A model generated the notes under the pieces. It was not told where the DNA came from. It saw nothing but the letters and a program-made list of their open reading frames with translations, and ran no database searches. The position numbers and the translations under genes are program-made. A stretch of 13,208 nucleotides of DNA. Origin: Paenibacillaceae bacterium UBA6304 (GTDB taxonomy: Bacteria > Bacillota > Bacilli > Paenibacillales > Paenibacillaceae). The stretch covers positions 1 to 13,208 of the forward strand of contig DJTQ01000068.1 of the NCBI GenBank assembly GCA_002439285.1, in the 5' to 3' direction. Each line of letters opens with the position of its first letter. Position 1 is the first letter of the stretch. Below are positions 7,138-13,155 of this stretch, piece after piece.

Positions 7138-7166
7138 ATTATACCACACATAGTAAATGGATGCAA
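7138..7166 (-). promoter_or_regulatory. Sigma-A promoter of cmk-plsC
   Basis: TTGCAT (7161-7166) and a perfect TATAAT (7138-7143) are separated by exactly 17 nt. The TGG before TATAAT makes it an extended -10. The predicted start is near 7131, only about 3 nt before the terminator stem. It is one of the strongest promoters by motif in the window. Confidence 0.65.
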
Positions 7167-7193
7167 AAGACTTCAGGCCTTTGGAAATGTTTT

Positions 7194-7403
7194 CTACCGC
7201 TTATCCGGCTTATGTACGGGCACACCTTCAAACTTTTCGGCCGAGGAAAGCATCTGCCTGAATTCCGGAATCAAGAGCGCCGTCTGGAAAAGACACAGGG
7301 CAATCACCAGAAGGATCAGTATCCTTCCAAGCCATCGTTCCGCCTGTTGCGAGAAGCTTATAAATAATGCCGTATAGGCTTGATCTTCTTCGTTTTCACC
7401 CAT
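7194..7403 (-). CDS. ypfB: YpfB-like small membrane protein (DUF5359 type)
   Basis: A 69-residue protein with an acidic N terminus (MGENEEDQA), one transmembrane helix at about 28-46 (ILILLVIALCLFQTALLI), and a short C-terminal part ending in HKPDKR. Size, single helix and position between the PilZ gene ypfA and cmk match B. subtilis YpfB, whose function is not known. The start is ATG 7403 with AAGGAAGG about 7 nt upstream. It is 89 nt from the ypfA stop with no terminator visible between, so it is probably cotranscribed with ypfA. The cmk-leader terminator follows. Confidence 0.75.
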   Translation of the reverse strand: MGENEEDQAYTALFISFSQQAERWLGRILILLVIALCLFQTALLIPEFRQMLSSAEKFEGVPVHKPDKR

Positions 7404-7492
7404 GTATAGCCCTTCCTTTCAATTGCGGGTTCAGGCCCCCTATGCATAGCATATCCAAATGAAGGAAGGACGCATTCTTTCTCAGCAAAAAA

Positions 7493-8146
7493 TCAACGGT
7501 TGCGGAAATCAAATTGACGTTCGAAGCAGTAGCGGATAATTTTCTGCCGCTCCATGTCCGAAATGCTGGCGAATTTCAACATGACCAGCATACGTCCGGT
7601 TTCCAGTTTTTTGGTTCTTACTATTTCCGCCTCAAAAGGTGCATGCTCAATTGTACCGTTCTTATAGGGAAGCAACAGCCAGCAGAACAATTGGTCCCCT
7701 TGAATCAATTTATACTTACCGTCGCATAAGAAAGAAACACCGCCTCCGCCAACGTCCTCTGTATGCGCAACAAAGCGGGTGTTATCCTTCAGCTTTACGG
7801 CAATTTCAAGTTCAGCGACAACGCGCAAAAAATTCCGGCGTTGAACCTTGGTAATGGATTCCGGTTCCGGCTTACGGATTCGTATGAGTTGCACAATATC
7901 ATCCACGAACCCGAGCACATATGTATTGAAATAGTTTTTCACTCCGGCATCAGTCAAAAAATAAACCGACAACTCGTCCCCAACAAATAGACGTTTGATT
8001 CGTCCGCTTCCGATTTCGATCGGCATCTCGATCAGAAAAAATTCATCTTCGACATCGGCAATACGAGACTTACATTCTTTATCTGCTTCCTTGTTATCCG
8101 CAGAGGCGACTTGGATATAGACCAGATCGTTTATTTTAGGTAACAA
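7493..8146 (-). CDS. ypfA: PilZ domain protein, flagellar brake YpfA/MotI-like
   Basis: Resembles B. subtilis YpfA (MotI, DgrA), a c-di-GMP receptor that acts on the flagellar stator to slow motility. An N-terminal YcgR-like beta domain (about 1-95) precedes a PilZ domain. The PilZ domain has the RxxxR switch in QRRNFLR (R104, R108). The second motif, normally D/NxSxxG, reads DVGGGG (131-136), so Ser is replaced by Gly. The C terminus IIRYCFERQ resembles that of YpfA. The start is taken as TTG 8146 (MLPKINDLVYIQ, 217 residues, the YpfA length). The open frame reaches TTG 8182, but that lies about 3 nt after the predicted transcription start and has no ribosome binding site. Confidence 0.88.
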   Translation of the reverse strand: MLPKINDLVYIQVASADNKEADKECKSRIADVEDEFFLIEMPIEIGSGRIKRLFVGDELSVYFLTDAGVKNYFNTYVLGFVDDIVQLIRIRKPEPESITKVQRRNFLRVVAELEIAVKLKDNTRFVAHTEDVGGGGVSFLCDGKYKLIQGDQLFCWLLLPYKNGTIEHAPFEAEIVRTKKLETGRMLVMLKFASISDMERQKIIRYCFERQFDFRNR

Positions 8147-8191
8147 CTTTCCCACCCACCCCTTACTAAAGTCATGCTGCAATTCAGTACA

Positions 8192-8200
8192 ATTATATCA
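8192..8200 (-). promoter_or_regulatory. Candidate extended -10 promoter of ypfA
   Basis: TGATATAAT on the minus strand is a perfect TGnTATAAT. The -35 region is poor. The predicted start near 8185 leaves a 39-nt leader to TTG 8146 and rules against the longer open frame beginning at 8182. Confidence 0.5.
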
Positions 8201-8238
8201 TGAGGGCGGATGTTTGGAGAGAAATTTTAACACAACGT

Positions 8239-8285
8239 AAAAATGCAAGAAGGAGAGCATCCGGTTCACCGTTGCCCTCCTTCTT
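8239..8285 (-). terminator. Intrinsic terminator of ypeB
   Basis: On the minus strand AAGAAGGAG pairs with CTCCTTCTT (9 bp). An inner GCA/TGC and CGG/CCG stem carries a TGAA loop. The stem is followed by GCATTTTTACG. It begins about 18 nt after the ypeB stop and separates ypeB from ypfA. Confidence 0.85.
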
Positions 8286-8303
8286 ATCGTATCTTCTCTT
8301 CTC

Positions 8304-9665
8304 TTATGAACGGGTGGCCGCCGCCTGATTGGCGTTACGAATCTCTTCAATCGTTTCTTCATTGCCGGTCTCTGCATTAATGAAGATCTTATAATCGGAG
8401 CCGTTGATCGATCCACCAAACTCATAGGTTGTTACTTTCTCCGACATTTCGTTTTCGATTTGCGCAAGTCGGTGGTATTTTTCCTTATAATCCGAATTCA
8501 AATACTGGCGGGCCTGCTCCAGCGTCAGCTTCGGTTTTACCGGAGTTTCCCGGTTTTCGCGCTCGTAAACATAGTCGCTGGCCTGCATCCCCGATACCTG
8601 ACCGTTATCCAGCGCAACCCGAATTGTAACCTTTTCCGGATAGATCAGGATATCACCCTGTTTACTTACGAAGGTAAAGGTCCCTATATTATCGTATTCA
8701 TCATACGTAACCGGAGTCAAATCCGGAAAACCTTTTTCCTTCAGGAATTTCTCGGCCTGCCCTCTCGCTTCGGTAACACTCACCGATTTCGGGCCAACAG
8801 TCCGGCTGTCGGCGTAAGAAATCAAGTGGCCTCCATTCCGCGTGAAGTCCAGTGTCTTGACATCCCCTTGCTTTCCTTGAATTTGAGCCGTGAATGAAGC
8901 CCATTCGGTTCCGCGGCCGTTCTCCACCACTTTGATGGCTCCCTGATCATTTTGACCGGTAAAGCGCGCTGCATCAGACTTGATTTTATCCACGGTTACC
9001 GGAGTGCCGCCCAGCTTTTTCACTGAGCGCTTATTATACATGCTGGATACCGACGGTCCCCAATCGAGTTCAGGGTATTCTCCGACCTTTTTGTCCACAG
9101 TTTTAAACCCGTCGATGATCGTATTATCCCGCGGCTCCTTTTCACTGGCCAAAGCCGTTTCCACATCCATCCACCGCAAACGGTTGTTGATAACCTTGTT
9201 CTGGACGGCCTGAAGATCCTGGGAAATCTGGGCAGAGCTTTTATACAGCTCTTTCAAATTTTTGATCTCTCCATCCGACAACGGCTGCTTGGTCAGATCA
9301 CGGACCCCCGTCTGGTATGAAAATTTGGAAATTCGAGATAAAAACTCCTCCGTCTTATTAAAAGGCAGCAAAGTTAACGGCAACTGGTTGATTTCGTTTT
9401 GAGCCTCGCTAGTAATCCTCCATACGTTAACAAGTCCTTTGCGATGTGACCCCGTGGATGCGGAATGGACGGCAAGCGTATTGCCGATTTCGCTATGAAG
9501 CCTGTCCACATGGTAAGACAGATCATGGAACGCCCGTTGATATTGGTTTTCGGCTTTGATCAGTATCGCGTTTTTCTCCTGGTTCTCCTGATAACCCCAG
9601 ACCAATGAACCGACCAATAGAATCGCGGCGATCGGAAATAAAATGGCACTCAATCGTTTATACAT
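8304..9665 (-). CDS. ypeB: Germination protein YpeB
   Basis: A spore inner-membrane-associated protein that in Bacillus is required for the stability and function of the cortex-lytic enzyme SleB. With the ATG at 9665 it has 453 residues, close to B. subtilis YpeB. An N-terminal membrane helix (about 5-24, ending WGYQENQEKN) is followed by the conserved helical YpeB domain, with AENQYQRAFHDL, WRITSEAQNEINQLPLTLLPFNKTEE and RWMDVETALAS. C-terminal PepSY-like repeats follow (SVTEARGQAEKFLKEKGF, LTLEQARQYLN, FINAETG). The frame extends to a TTG at 9689, but a sigma-G-like promoter at 9701-9730 would start transcription only about 5 nt before it. GGGAG lies 11 nt before ATG 9665. sleB, normally adjacent, is absent here. 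Confidence 0.95.
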   Translation of the reverse strand: MYKRLSAILFPIAAILLVGSLVWGYQENQEKNAILIKAENQYQRAFHDLSYHVDRLHSEIGNTLAVHSASTGSHRKGLVNVWRITSEAQNEINQLPLTLLPFNKTEEFLSRISKFSYQTGVRDLTKQPLSDGEIKNLKELYKSSAQISQDLQAVQNKVINNRLRWMDVETALASEKEPRDNTIIDGFKTVDKKVGEYPELDWGPSVSSMYNKRSVKKLGGTPVTVDKIKSDAARFTGQNDQGAIKVVENGRGTEWASFTAQIQGKQGDVKTLDFTRNGGHLISYADSRTVGPKSVSVTEARGQAEKFLKEKGFPDLTPVTYDEYDNIGTFTFVSKQGDILIYPEKVTIRVALDNGQVSGMQASDYVYERENRETPVKPKLTLEQARQYLNSDYKEKYHRLAQIENEMSEKVTTYEFGGSINGSDYKIFINAETGNEETIEEIRNANQAAATRS

Positions 9666-9700
9666 CCGTGAACGCACTCCCTTCTTCAACTGTCTGAGGA

Positions 9701-9730
9701 TAGTTTGACTAGAAGATAGAAGGTTTATGC
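9701..9730 (-). promoter_or_regulatory. Sigma-G-like promoter of ypeB
   Basis: On the minus strand GCATA (9726-9730) is followed after exactly 18 nt by CAAACTA (9701-9707). The B. subtilis sigma-G pattern is GHATR-N18-CATWHTA, so the -35 is perfect and the -10 differs at one base. This fits forespore expression of ypeB. The expected transcript starts near 9694. Confidence 0.6.
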
Positions 9731-9756
9731 ATTCATAACATCCAGTTTATAAACAA

Positions 9757-9794
9757 GAAGAGGAGAACGCCGGTTATTACAGCGCCTCCTCTTC
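9757..9794 (-). terminator. Hairpin overlapping the end of the zinc-ribbon gene
   Basis: GAAGAGGAG and CTCCTCTTC form a 9-bp perfect stem around a 20-nt loop on the minus strand, followed by TTGTTTATAAAC. The left arm is the Glu-Glu-Glu codons at the end of the 49-residue gene, so the hairpin straddles its stop codon. The tail is only moderately T-rich. Confidence 0.5.
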
Positions 9795-9926
9795 AATATC
9801 AAACCGATGCCGATTATCGCAAATACACTGCTTAAATCCGGTATCGATCTGACCCTTCTCTTTTTTTCCCCGGAGAATGAACCGTTCCCCGCAGTTTTTG
9901 CAGATGATTTTCACTTTAACCCGCAC
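9777..9926 (-). CDS. 49-residue zinc-ribbon-like protein, unrecognised
   Basis: A short GTG-started gene. It encodes a 49-residue basic protein with CKNC (Cys9, Cys12) and, 21 residues later, CIC (Cys34, Cys36) followed by NRHRFD (His40). This spacing suggests a small treble-clef or zinc-ribbon fold, probably binding one zinc ion. Nucleic-acid or protein binding is an inference only. GGAGGGGG lies 10 nt before GTG 9926, a strong ribosome binding site, and the frame ends at TAA 9777 next to a hairpin. It sits between prsW and ypeB, the place where sleB is found in B. subtilis. I do not recognise the family. Coding status rests on the ribosome binding site, the Cys pattern and the terminator placement. 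Confidence 0.68.
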   Translation of the reverse strand: MRVKVKIICKNCGERFILRGKKEKGQIDTGFKQCICDNRHRFDIEEEAL

Positions 9927-9930
9927 TAAA

Positions 9931-9987
9931 AAGGCACCCCCTCCAGATTAGCGGCCCGCGGCCTTGCTTCTAGAATCAGGATGCCCT
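9931..9987 (-). promoter_or_regulatory. Possible hairpin with T-run enclosing the zinc-ribbon gene's ribosome binding site
   Basis: On the minus strand AGGGCATCC (9979-9987) can pair with GGGTGCCTT (9931-9939), 9 bp including two G-U pairs, around a 39-nt loop. The right arm overlaps the GGAGGGGG ribosome binding site and runs into TTTTTA just before GTG 9926. It could be the prsW terminator or could mask translation. The long loop makes this uncertain. Confidence 0.3.
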
Positions 9988-10000
9988 CATTAGGTAGAAT

Positions 10001-10690
10001 TTAATCTTGCCCTCTCGCTTCCGTTATCCGGAAAGGCGAACGGTTGTTGGCCCGGTACATCTTGCCGATACCGCCATACCACAAAAATGCCATCAGCGGG
10101 ATGATATACCAGATCCAGTATAGCGATACATTGTCAAGAATCCAGTCGTATACTCCATGCCAAAACAGTGGGAGCAACAGCGAAAATAATAAGAACTTAC
10201 GGCTGTTACGGCCCGTAGAAAACTTGGCACGGCCCAGGTAATAGCCCATCATGACGCCGAACATCGCATGCCCCGAAACCGGGAGCAGAGCGCGTACGAG
10301 CATCGTACCGATCGAAGCGTGGCTCGCCAGAGCGAATATCACATTCTCGACCGTGGCAAACCCGAGCGAAATCGCTGCCGCGTAAAGAATTCCGTCATAG
10401 GGCTCATCAAATTCCGTATGATTGTAAATCATATGGAACAAGACGAACCACTTTATTGCCTCCTCAACACCGGCAGAAATGCCGAAGGCCGATACCAATG
10501 AACCCTCACCGAGCCAAAGCGCTAATCCCCTCTGCACGATCATGACTGGCAGTACAATCAAAAATCCAAGCATAAAAACTTTGATGACCATAGAAAGCGG
10601 CTCGGCATCATACTTGTCCTTCAAATAAAAGTAGGTCAAAAGCGCGATACCGGGAGCAACCGCTGCCGTAGCAATCGAGAAAAAGAGCAA
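10001..10690 (-). CDS. prsW: Intramembrane metalloprotease PrsW
   Basis: A polytopic membrane protease of the PrsW / type II CAAX-protease superfamily. In B. subtilis it makes the site-1 cut in the anti-sigma factor RsiW, releasing sigma-W under envelope stress. The 229 residues contain about seven hydrophobic helices. Expected active-site residues are present: EExxK in SAGVEEAIKW (Glu76, Glu77, Lys80), Glu115 in ATVEN, His141 in SGHAMFG, and His178 in FWHGVYDW. The start is TTG 10690 with AAGGGGGG 7 nt upstream. It follows the YpbH-like gene after 78 nt. B. subtilis has gudB and ypdA between ypbH and prsW; they are missing here. No rsiW or sigW is visible, so the substrate in this organism is inferred. 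Confidence 0.93.
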   Translation of the reverse strand: MLFFSIATAAVAPGIALLTYFYLKDKYDAEPLSMVIKVFMLGFLIVLPVMIVQRGLALWLGEGSLVSAFGISAGVEEAIKWFVLFHMIYNHTEFDEPYDGILYAAAISLGFATVENVIFALASHASIGTMLVRALLPVSGHAMFGVMMGYYLGRAKFSTGRNSRKFLLFSLLLPLFWHGVYDWILDNVSLYWIWYIIPLMAFLWYGGIGKMYRANNRSPFRITEARGQD

Positions 10691-10768
10691 CGGTTATCCC
10701 CCCTTACAGTCTTCCGACCGTCCCTTATCTCCCATGTTGCATTCCATCCCTATTTGCATGAGACGGCA

Positions 10769-11389
10769 TTAATCCTGACGTTTGAAATGGCTGCAGATGA
10801 CGTCGATCGCGTGATCGGCCATGATAACTTCCCCATATTCATCCAGCATAGCCGGAGTAACCGAAGTAGCTTCGCCGAATTCAGCCAACACGGCAATCAA
10901 AGCAGGGATTTTCCCTTCGTCAAGCTCGTCAGGTTCCAGCCTCAGAACCCATTTCCCGTTATATTTATACAGTCTGCCGGCTTCATCAAGCATATACCGT
11001 AGAACGTGAGCTGCTTCGATCAACACTTCAAAATCATCGAAAGAGTAGAGAATCGTATCGCTCTGCTCCAGCGTCACTTCCATTTCATATACTTCTTCGG
11101 GCAGTTCATCCTCATATGGCGATCCGACCCCAAAATGATGGTGATCGTATTTGCCCCGGGTAACGATGACGACCATGCCCTGAGCAGGAAGAGCGAACAC
11201 TTCTACTGCCAGAGGCCCCGTGGCATCAAAACCCACTTCGTTGTATGCTTGGTCCATCATCTCAGTGAACAAGTCGTGGACTTTCGGAATTTCCTGCCAC
11301 ATATCCTCTTTTTGAATACCGCGTTCGCTTAGATCGTCAAACGTGAGGAAAATCCGTATTTTATCCTGGCCAAGTCTCTCAATCCTCAT
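10769..11389 (-). CDS. ypbH: MecA/YpbH family ClpC adaptor protein
   Basis: Adaptors of this family bring substrates to the ClpCP protease and promote ClpC hexamer assembly. The protein has 206 residues. The N-terminal substrate-recognition domain (1-80) begins MRIERLGQDKIRIFLTFDDL and contains KEDMWQEIPKVHDLF and FALPAQGMVVIVTRGK. The C-terminal ClpC-binding domain (about 105-206) shows YSFDDFEVLIEAAHVL and LAEFGEATSVTPAMLDEYGEVIM. The N terminus and the position near prsW fit the paralogue YpbH (MecB) better than MecA itself, though the organism may have only one. The start is ATG 11389 with AGGAGG 7 nt upstream. I could not pick a convincing promoter in the 188-nt gap upstream, which also holds the previous gene's terminator. 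Confidence 0.9.
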   Translation of the reverse strand: MRIERLGQDKIRIFLTFDDLSERGIQKEDMWQEIPKVHDLFTEMMDQAYNEVGFDATGPLAVEVFALPAQGMVVIVTRGKYDHHHFGVGSPYEDELPEEVYEMEVTLEQSDTILYSFDDFEVLIEAAHVLRYMLDEAGRLYKYNGKWVLRLEPDELDEGKIPALIAVLAEFGEATSVTPAMLDEYGEVIMADHAIDVICSHFKRQD

Positions 11390-11512
11390 ACAGGATCCTC
11401 CTCTCCATACCTTGTTATAACAGATTATGAAACCTGCTCTAATGTGTGCTGGAAATGGTTCTTTGTAAGTATGTTATCATTTATTATCGGTAAATGCACG
11501 TAATAAAATGAC

Positions 11513-11562
11513 CAAAAAAAGAATCACTTTCGGTTCCCAGTAAGAGAAAACCGAAAATGATT
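11513..11562 (-). terminator. Intrinsic terminator of the hypothetical membrane protein gene
   Basis: AATCA-TTTCGGTT style arms: AATCA pairs with TGATT and TTTCGGTT with AACCGAAA, 13 bp with one mismatch around a 13-nt loop (11522-11562). On the minus strand it is followed by CTTTTTTTGG. It begins about 15 nt after the stop at 11578. Confidence 0.87.
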
Positions 11563-11577
11563 CAAGCCAGTCAGAGA

Positions 11578-11943
11578 TTACAAACCGGGAATTGCGGAAT
11601 TAGTTTCCTTCAATATCGCATCAACTTCACGCCGCACATCCGGATTGCCTTTGATAAAGTCTGTAATTTGCTTCATATTGTATTCCTTCGAATGATTCGC
11701 ATGGGACGAAGAAACCGGACTGGGATGCACCTGGGCCGTCGCTGCGGCACCGTTCTTATCTTGGCCGGTCGCGGCCTGCGACGATTTGTATTGCGATTGC
11801 GATGAATCCGAGTTTGCTCCAGGCGTCTTCAGAATTGATCCCGCACCGTTCATCATGGACATCAAGCCCGTCTTACGGCGAGACGCCCAGACAGCGGCTA
11901 CGGCCCCAAACAGCACACCGCATAAAAATGAGGAAGATTTCAC
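11578..11943 (-). CDS. Hypothetical protein with N-terminal membrane helix
   Basis: A 121-residue protein that I do not recognise. Residues 4-20 (SSFLCGVLFGAVAAVWA) form a membrane helix followed by SRRK, which suggests a cytoplasmic C-terminal part; the start resembles the YtxH-type anchor. Residues about 43-84 are low-complexity and rich in Ser, Gln, Ala and His. The last 35 residues (MKQITDFIKGNPDVRREVDAIL) look like a short folded helical module. The start is GTG 11943 with a near-perfect AAGGAGGT 7 nt upstream, and a strong terminator follows, so it is a real single-gene transcript. It is divergent from the deacetylase gene, with 87 nt between. The role is unknown; a link to the envelope is only inferred from the anchor and neighbour. 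Confidence 0.75.
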   Translation of the reverse strand: MKSSSFLCGVLFGAVAAVWASRRKTGLMSMMNGAGSILKTPGANSDSSQSQYKSSQAATGQDKNGAAATAQVHPSPVSSSHANHSKEYNMKQITDFIKGNPDVRREVDAILKETNSAIPGL

Positions 11944-12030
11944 CTAAACAACCTCCTTAGTTATGTTAAAATCAAATGTAGTGTTCGCGCTTTGATACAA
12001 ACTCATGCGGCATAAATACAGGAAAGCGAG

Positions 12031-12951
12031 ATGATACACTTGATCAGCAAAAAAGTGCTGCTGTTTGCAGCCGTTTGCCTAATGCTTAGTTCTTGCGGCC
12101 AAAAACAGGCCGTTCCTGAACCGACTCCTTCTGCAACTGAATCCAATACCACCGTACCTTCCGCTGGCACCTCAACAACACCACCGGACTCCGAATCCGG
12201 ACCTAATCAGGAATCTCAGCCGCAACCGGAGAACAGCACCGATCCTGCAAAATCCGCCGAGCAGAATAAGGATGACGAGCAGCAGAATGCACAAGAGCCT
12301 CCGGCAAATCTTTACCATATCAACAAAGCTTACAATGTGGTTCCCAACGAGGAGGGCACCGAGAAGAAAGTGGTACTTCTGACCTTTGACGACGGGCCTA
12401 AAGAGCAAGAAATGATCGACGGCCTCATCGATACGCTGGACAAGCATAAAGCCAAGGCCATATTCTTCGTCAACGGCTACCGTGTCAAATCTAATCCCGA
12501 TCTCCTGCAACTGATTCACGACCGAGGTCAAATTATCGGGAATCATAGCTGGGATCACATTGATCTAAAAAAAGAAACGGAAACCAGCGCCCGCAAACAG
12601 GTAGAGGACGTGCAGAGCATTGTCGAGGAAACCATCGGTGAGAAACCACGTTTTTTCCGTCCGCCATTCGGCTCGGGGAACGACAAACTGCACCAGATCG
12701 TCGAAGAGAACGACATGATCTACATGACTTGGTCCAACGGCTCGCTCGATTGGGATTCCAAGAATAAAAACAAGCCGGATGCTGTGATCCAGAACGTCAT
12801 GGACCAGTTGCATGCCGGCAGCAATATTCTTATGCACGAGCTCCCATGGACCGTTGAAGCACTCGATGAGCTTCTGACCAAATTGGAGTCCAAAGGTTAC
12901 AGTTTCGTGGACCCGGACACTATTTCAGAAAAGCCTGAAGACACCGAATAA
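12031..12951 (+). CDS. Polysaccharide deacetylase lipoprotein (NodB domain)
   Basis: A carbohydrate esterase family 4 enzyme. The family removes N-acetyl groups from peptidoglycan or related polymers outside the membrane. The 306 residues begin with a lipoprotein signal, LMLSSC, with Cys22 as the lipid anchor. A 70-residue disordered linker rich in Pro, Ser, Thr, Gln and Glu (about 24-92) reaches into the wall. The NodB domain follows with TFDDGP (Asp120 base, Asp121 metal), HSWDH (His172, His176 metal), RPPFG (210-214), the SLDW region (238-241) and MHE (His269). All catalytic motifs are present. The start is ATG 12031 with AGGA 7 nt upstream. A hairpin terminator follows about 70 nt after the stop. 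The true substrate cannot be told from sequence. Confidence 0.92.
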   Translation: MIHLISKKVLLFAAVCLMLSSCGQKQAVPEPTPSATESNTTVPSAGTSTTPPDSESGPNQESQPQPENSTDPAKSAEQNKDDEQQNAQEPPANLYHINKAYNVVPNEEGTEKKVVLLTFDDGPKEQEMIDGLIDTLDKHKAKAIFFVNGYRVKSNPDLLQLIHDRGQIIGNHSWDHIDLKKETETSARKQVEDVQSIVEETIGEKPRFFRPPFGSGNDKLHQIVEENDMIYMTWSNGSLDWDSKNKNKPDAVIQNVMDQLHAGSNILMHELPWTVEALDELLTKLESKGYSFVDPDTISEKPEDTE

Positions 12952-13023
12952 AGAAAACTCGTGCCTCCGATCATCGAATCGTTTGAGGAAAGCGATCAGA
13001 GATCTGTAAAGCTCAACTCCTTC

Positions 13024-13052
13024 AAATAACTGGATTTTCTCCAGCTATTTTT
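13024..13052 (+). terminator. Terminator of the deacetylase gene
   Basis: CTGGA/TCCAG (5 bp, loop TTTTC) and an outer AAATA/TATTT (5 bp), with one A-C mismatch between, are followed by TTG; the 3' arm itself supplies the T-run. The left arm AAATAACTGGA is shared with the repeats at 13137 and 13187, so this terminator may be a member of that repeat family. Confidence 0.7.
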
Positions 13053-13080
13053 GCGTATTTTCTCAAATTTCATAAATAGA

Positions 13081-13155
13081 TGTAAAACCTCCAGTTAATT
13101 AAGCCACTTTCCCCGTTATAACGGGATATCGAGCTGAATAACTGGAGGTTTTACA
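13081..13155. repeat. 17-bp perfect inverted repeat with a central palindrome
   Basis: TGTAAAACCTCCAGTTA (13081-13097) is the exact reverse complement of TAACTGGAGGTTTTACA (13139-13155). Between them lies a 14-bp perfect palindrome, CCCGTTATAACGGG (13112-13125). No open frame spans it. Transcribed RNA would fold into a long stem with an inner hairpin. Confidence 0.85.

Noticed and set aside
8147..8182. N-terminal extension of the PilZ protein from TTG 8182
   Set aside because: The extended -10 at 8192-8200 would start transcription about 3 nt before it, no ribosome binding site precedes it, and the shorter form has the family length.
12965..13001. Imperfect inverted repeat CTCCGATC / GATCAGAG after the deacetylase stop
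   Set aside because: One mismatch, a long loop and no T-run follow it; the hairpin at 13024-13052 is the better terminator.
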